IMG/VR virus record: IMGVR_UViG_3300005857_000014
Span: 1-24,400 of that record
DNA length: 24,400 bases
Source: a virus
Strand: one strand, 5' to 3'
Part shown: in pieces, positions 22,495-24,400 of the stretch
How positions within the stretch are numbered: position 1 is the stretch's first letter
Layout: each line of letters opens with the position of its first letter
Made by a program: the position numbers and the translations under genes
The notes under the pieces: generated by a model
What the model was told of the DNA's origin: nothing
Seen by the model: the letters and a program-made list of their open reading frames with translations, nothing else
The model's database searches: none

Positions 22495-24400
22495 ATGTGG
22501 AAATTTCTCAAAAATTTTTTGAAAAAAGAACAGTTTGGTTACGGCTGGTTAGGAGACGAAAAAGAATACCTTGACGAAAGAAATTATCATACGGAGGAAA
22601 TCTTTAAATCCTATCCCTCTCCTAATTGGATTGAAAAAAGGCCATCTGAATGGAGAAGATTCGAACCTATTAGAAATCAGTCGACTAGCGCTTCCTGTTT
22701 TCACGGTTCTGTTTTAGTTCTAACAGAAGATTTTTCATATAAACCCATTAGCGAAATAGAAGTGGGAGATTATGTTTTTACCCACATAGGAAAGAAAAGA
22801 AGGGTTGTAGAAACATTTAAAAGAAAATGGCAAGGAGTAACCTATAAAATAAAAGTTTTTGGCATTCCTTACGAAATAGAAGTTACAAAAGAACATCCAT
22901 TTTTAACAGACAAAGGATGGAAACAAGCTAAAGATTTGTCAACATCTGATTATATTGCCATTCCTACTCTGATTGATTATGTAGAAGATAAAACTATTTA
23001 TCATTTTGAAAAAGACCCAGATTTTTTATGGGTTTTGGGAATGTATTTAGCCGAAGGTAGTTTAAGAGAATATAGCGTTCATTTTACTCTTTCAAAGTTA
23101 GAATTAGATAAAGCAAAAAAAATTCAGAATATTATGAAAAAATTTGGTGGGAAAGTAGATATTTACTGGCAAAAAGCAAGACCCTCTGTATTAAATGTTA
23201 TTTTGTGGGGTAAAAAGTGGAAAAACATTTTTCAAGAGCTGGGAGGAGAATATTGTGATAAAAAAAGAATTAACAAAAGATTAATGAGTTTAGAACCATC
23301 TTTGCAATGGCAGATTTTTAAAGGATGGGAGGACGGAGATGGTTATTTCGATACTAAAAAAAGCAGGCATATAATTGTTACGACATCAGAAGAACTTGCT
23401 TGGCAGATGTATCATATTGCCTTACGAAATAAAATTGGTGCTAATCTTCAAAAAAGAAAAACTCCAGAATGGAAAAAACCCGTTTTTGTTCTTGATTACA
23501 CATTTCCTCTTAAGGGGCGCAAATCTAATTATAGGAAGTTTTTTTCTCCAGATTATAGATATTTATTTACAAAAATAGTTTCCATAAAGAAAAATCCTGC
23601 TTATAGGGGTCATCACGTTTATAATTTAGAAGTTGAAGAGGACCACACTTATTTGGTTTATTCATTAGCGGTTCATAACTGCGTTGCACATTCATTGGCT
23701 CTTGCTCTTGGAATTGAAAACTATTTAGAAGAAGGAAAATTTGAGATTTTATCGGCAAGATTTATTTATTCTCGTGGCTATGTAGAAGCAACAGGAGGAG
23801 GAATGTATTATCTTCAAGCTTTGGAAATTGCTAGAAAAGAAGGAACCTGTTTAGAACAGCAAATGCCCTCTTTGGGTTTAGGCGAAGACGATATGAGAAA
23901 AAGAGATGATGAAACTCCAAATATAAGATGGGTGGCCCAGATTTACAAAGCAAATTCTTATGTTTTCCTTCCCCTGGACATAGATATAGTAGCTGGCATT
24001 ATAGAGCAAACAAAAAAGGGAATTCTTTTAGGAACGAGGTTTAACCAAGGAGGATTTGCCAAACCGGAAGTAGTCTTGGACAAAAATGGAATATACGGAC
24101 ACGCAATTGTAGCAACAGATTACACTATTTACAAAGGCAAAAAAGCGTTGATTTTTCAGAACTCCTGGTCCAGAGACAGCTGGGGCATCAACGGACTGGG
24201 AATAATCACTGAAGAACAGTTTAAAAACGGAGTTGTTTTGGCGGCATACCTTATCGATTTCAAATACGAACCACAAAAGACCAATAAGCCAAAGTTAGTT
24301 ATCAATGCAAGAAGCCTAAAAGTTGGAGATAGGGGCGGTGATGTTGTCAAATTACAAGTTGGTCTTCAGTGGCTTGGATATTTTCCTGTAAATCAAGAGT
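22495..24400 (+). CDS. Papain-like cell-wall hydrolase with intein at the catalytic Cys (partial)
   Basis: The frame is open from ATG 22495 to the right edge (635 codons, no stop). The host protein is a papain-family (C1A-like) cysteine peptidase: RNQSTSAS before the intein joins CVAHSLALALG after it, recreating Q-x(n)-S-C-x-A-x-S. H536 lies in YGHAIVATDY and N556 in FQNSWSRDSWGINGLG, completing Cys-His-Asn. From about residue 600, LKVGDRGGDVVKLQVGLQWL is the start of a PG_binding_1 peptidoglycan-binding domain, cut by the window end. It is probably an endolysin or virion peptidase cleaving cell-wall peptides. The catalytic cysteine (C396 of the precursor) is also the intein's +1 residue, so the enzyme should be inactive until splicing. 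No signal peptide is seen. A leaderless promoter precedes it. Confidence 0.9.
   Translation, partial: MWKFLKNFLKKEQFGYGWLGDEKEYLDERNYHTEEIFKSYPSPNWIEKRPSEWRRFEPIRNQSTSASCFHGSVLVLTEDFSYKPISEIEVGDYVFTHIGKKRRVVETFKRKWQGVTYKIKVFGIPYEIEVTKEHPFLTDKGWKQAKDLSTSDYIAIPTLIDYVEDKTIYHFEKDPDFLWVLGMYLAEGSLREYSVHFTLSKLELDKAKKIQNIMKKFGGKVDIYWQKARPSVLNVILWGKKWKNIFQELGGEYCDKKRINKRLMSLEPSLQWQIFKGWEDGDGYFDTKKSRHIIVTTSEELAWQMYHIALRNKIGANLQKRKTPEWKKPVFVLDYTFPLKGRKSNYRKFFSPDYRYLFTKIVSIKKNPAYRGHHVYNLEVEEDHTYLVYSLAVHNCVAHSLALALGIENYLEEGKFEILSARFIYSRGYVEATGGGMYYLQALEIARKEGTCLEQQMPSLGLGEDDMRKRDDETPNIRWVAQIYKANSYVFLPLDIDIVAGIIEQTKKGILLGTRFNQGGFAKPEVVLDKNGIYGHAIVATDYTIYKGKKALIFQNSWSRDSWGINGLGIITEEQFKNGVVLAAYLIDFKYEPQKTNKPKLVINARSLKVGDRGGDVVKLQVGLQWLGYFPVNQE
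22696..23679 (+). mobile_element. Intein (328 aa) with LAGLIDADG homing endonuclease
   Basis: The intein runs from C68 to N395 of the precursor. The N-terminal block is CFHGSVLVLTEDFSYKPISE with IEVGDYVFTH. Block B is VTKEHPFLT with T131 and H134 (TxxH). Two endonuclease dodecapeptide-like motifs, WVLGMYLAEGS (about 179-189) and FKGWEDGDGYFD (275-286), carry acidic E187 and D280/D282. The C-terminal block is HVYNLEVEEDHTYLVYSLAVHN followed by +1 Cys. Penultimate His, terminal Asn, first Cys and +1 Cys are all present, so class-1 splicing should work. The intact motifs argue that both splicing and homing functions are under selection or the intein arrived recently. Confidence 0.95.

Noticed and set aside
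23375-23578. 67-codon frame in the intein region
   Set aside because: It lies in another frame of the intein, whose reading frame has intact splicing and endonuclease motifs.

Overview
The window is a late (virion and lysis) gene block of a tailed bacteriophage or prophage, with the replication-initiation locus at its left edge. It is AT-rich. Rightward genes are packed head to tail, with stop/start overlaps of 1-11 nt or gaps of a few bases. No tRNA, rRNA, CRISPR array, integrase or transposase was seen. The N4-gp56-type capsid protein, the P22/podovirus-like portal, the adaptor followed by a probable tubular tail protein, the very large internal protein and the absence of a tape-measure/sheath/tail-tube set all suggest a short-tailed (podovirus-like) virion. 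The host cannot be named. Several promoters match the bacterial sigma-70 consensus closely. Many genes lack a clear Shine-Dalgarno site and start within an A-rich stretch right after the previous stop, and some mRNAs look leaderless.

Layout. Positions 1-188 carry two leftward frames: a protein cut by the window edge, and a possible 29-residue membrane peptide. Positions 189-563 form a divergent control region with promoters facing both ways, a DnaA box, and a strong promoter that would transcribe a GC-rich structured RNA ending in a terminator-like hairpin. Positions 564-1451 encode a replication initiator-like protein whose gene contains what looks like the replication origin: four 16-bp dyads about 22 bp apart, then an AT-rich 21-bp direct repeat. 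Positions 1502-6424 hold the small and large terminase subunits, a gene of unknown function, the portal, two small proteins and a zinc-binding protein. Positions 6425-8126 hold the scaffold and major capsid genes, flanked by RNA hairpins; two upstream hairpins are tandem copies with compensatory base changes. Positions 8127-12487 hold the head-tail adaptor, a glycine-rich fibre/adhesin, a small Trp-repeat protein, a membrane/coiled-coil (holin-like) protein, an unknown protein and a probable tail tube/nozzle protein. Positions 12489-19585 hold a LysM-containing virion protein, a 1220-residue internal/ejection protein and an ATP-grasp (PurD-like) protein. Positions 19588-22477 hold tail fibre and adhesin genes, including a Kelch-like beta-propeller. 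From 22495 to the right edge runs a papain-family cell-wall hydrolase with a peptidoglycan-binding domain. It is interrupted exactly at its catalytic cysteine by a 328-residue intein with a LAGLIDADG endonuclease domain.

How it fits together: initiator and origin replicate the genome; the terminase packages it through the portal into a shell built by scaffold and capsid protein; adaptor, tail and fibre proteins complete the particle and recognise the host; the large internal and LysM proteins probably act during DNA delivery; the endolysin, once spliced, would open the cell wall. The most unusual items are the intein at the endolysin active site, the lambda-like origin inside the initiator gene, the structured RNA behind a near-consensus promoter, the covarying twin hairpins before the scaffold gene, and the ATP-grasp enzyme in the structural operon.
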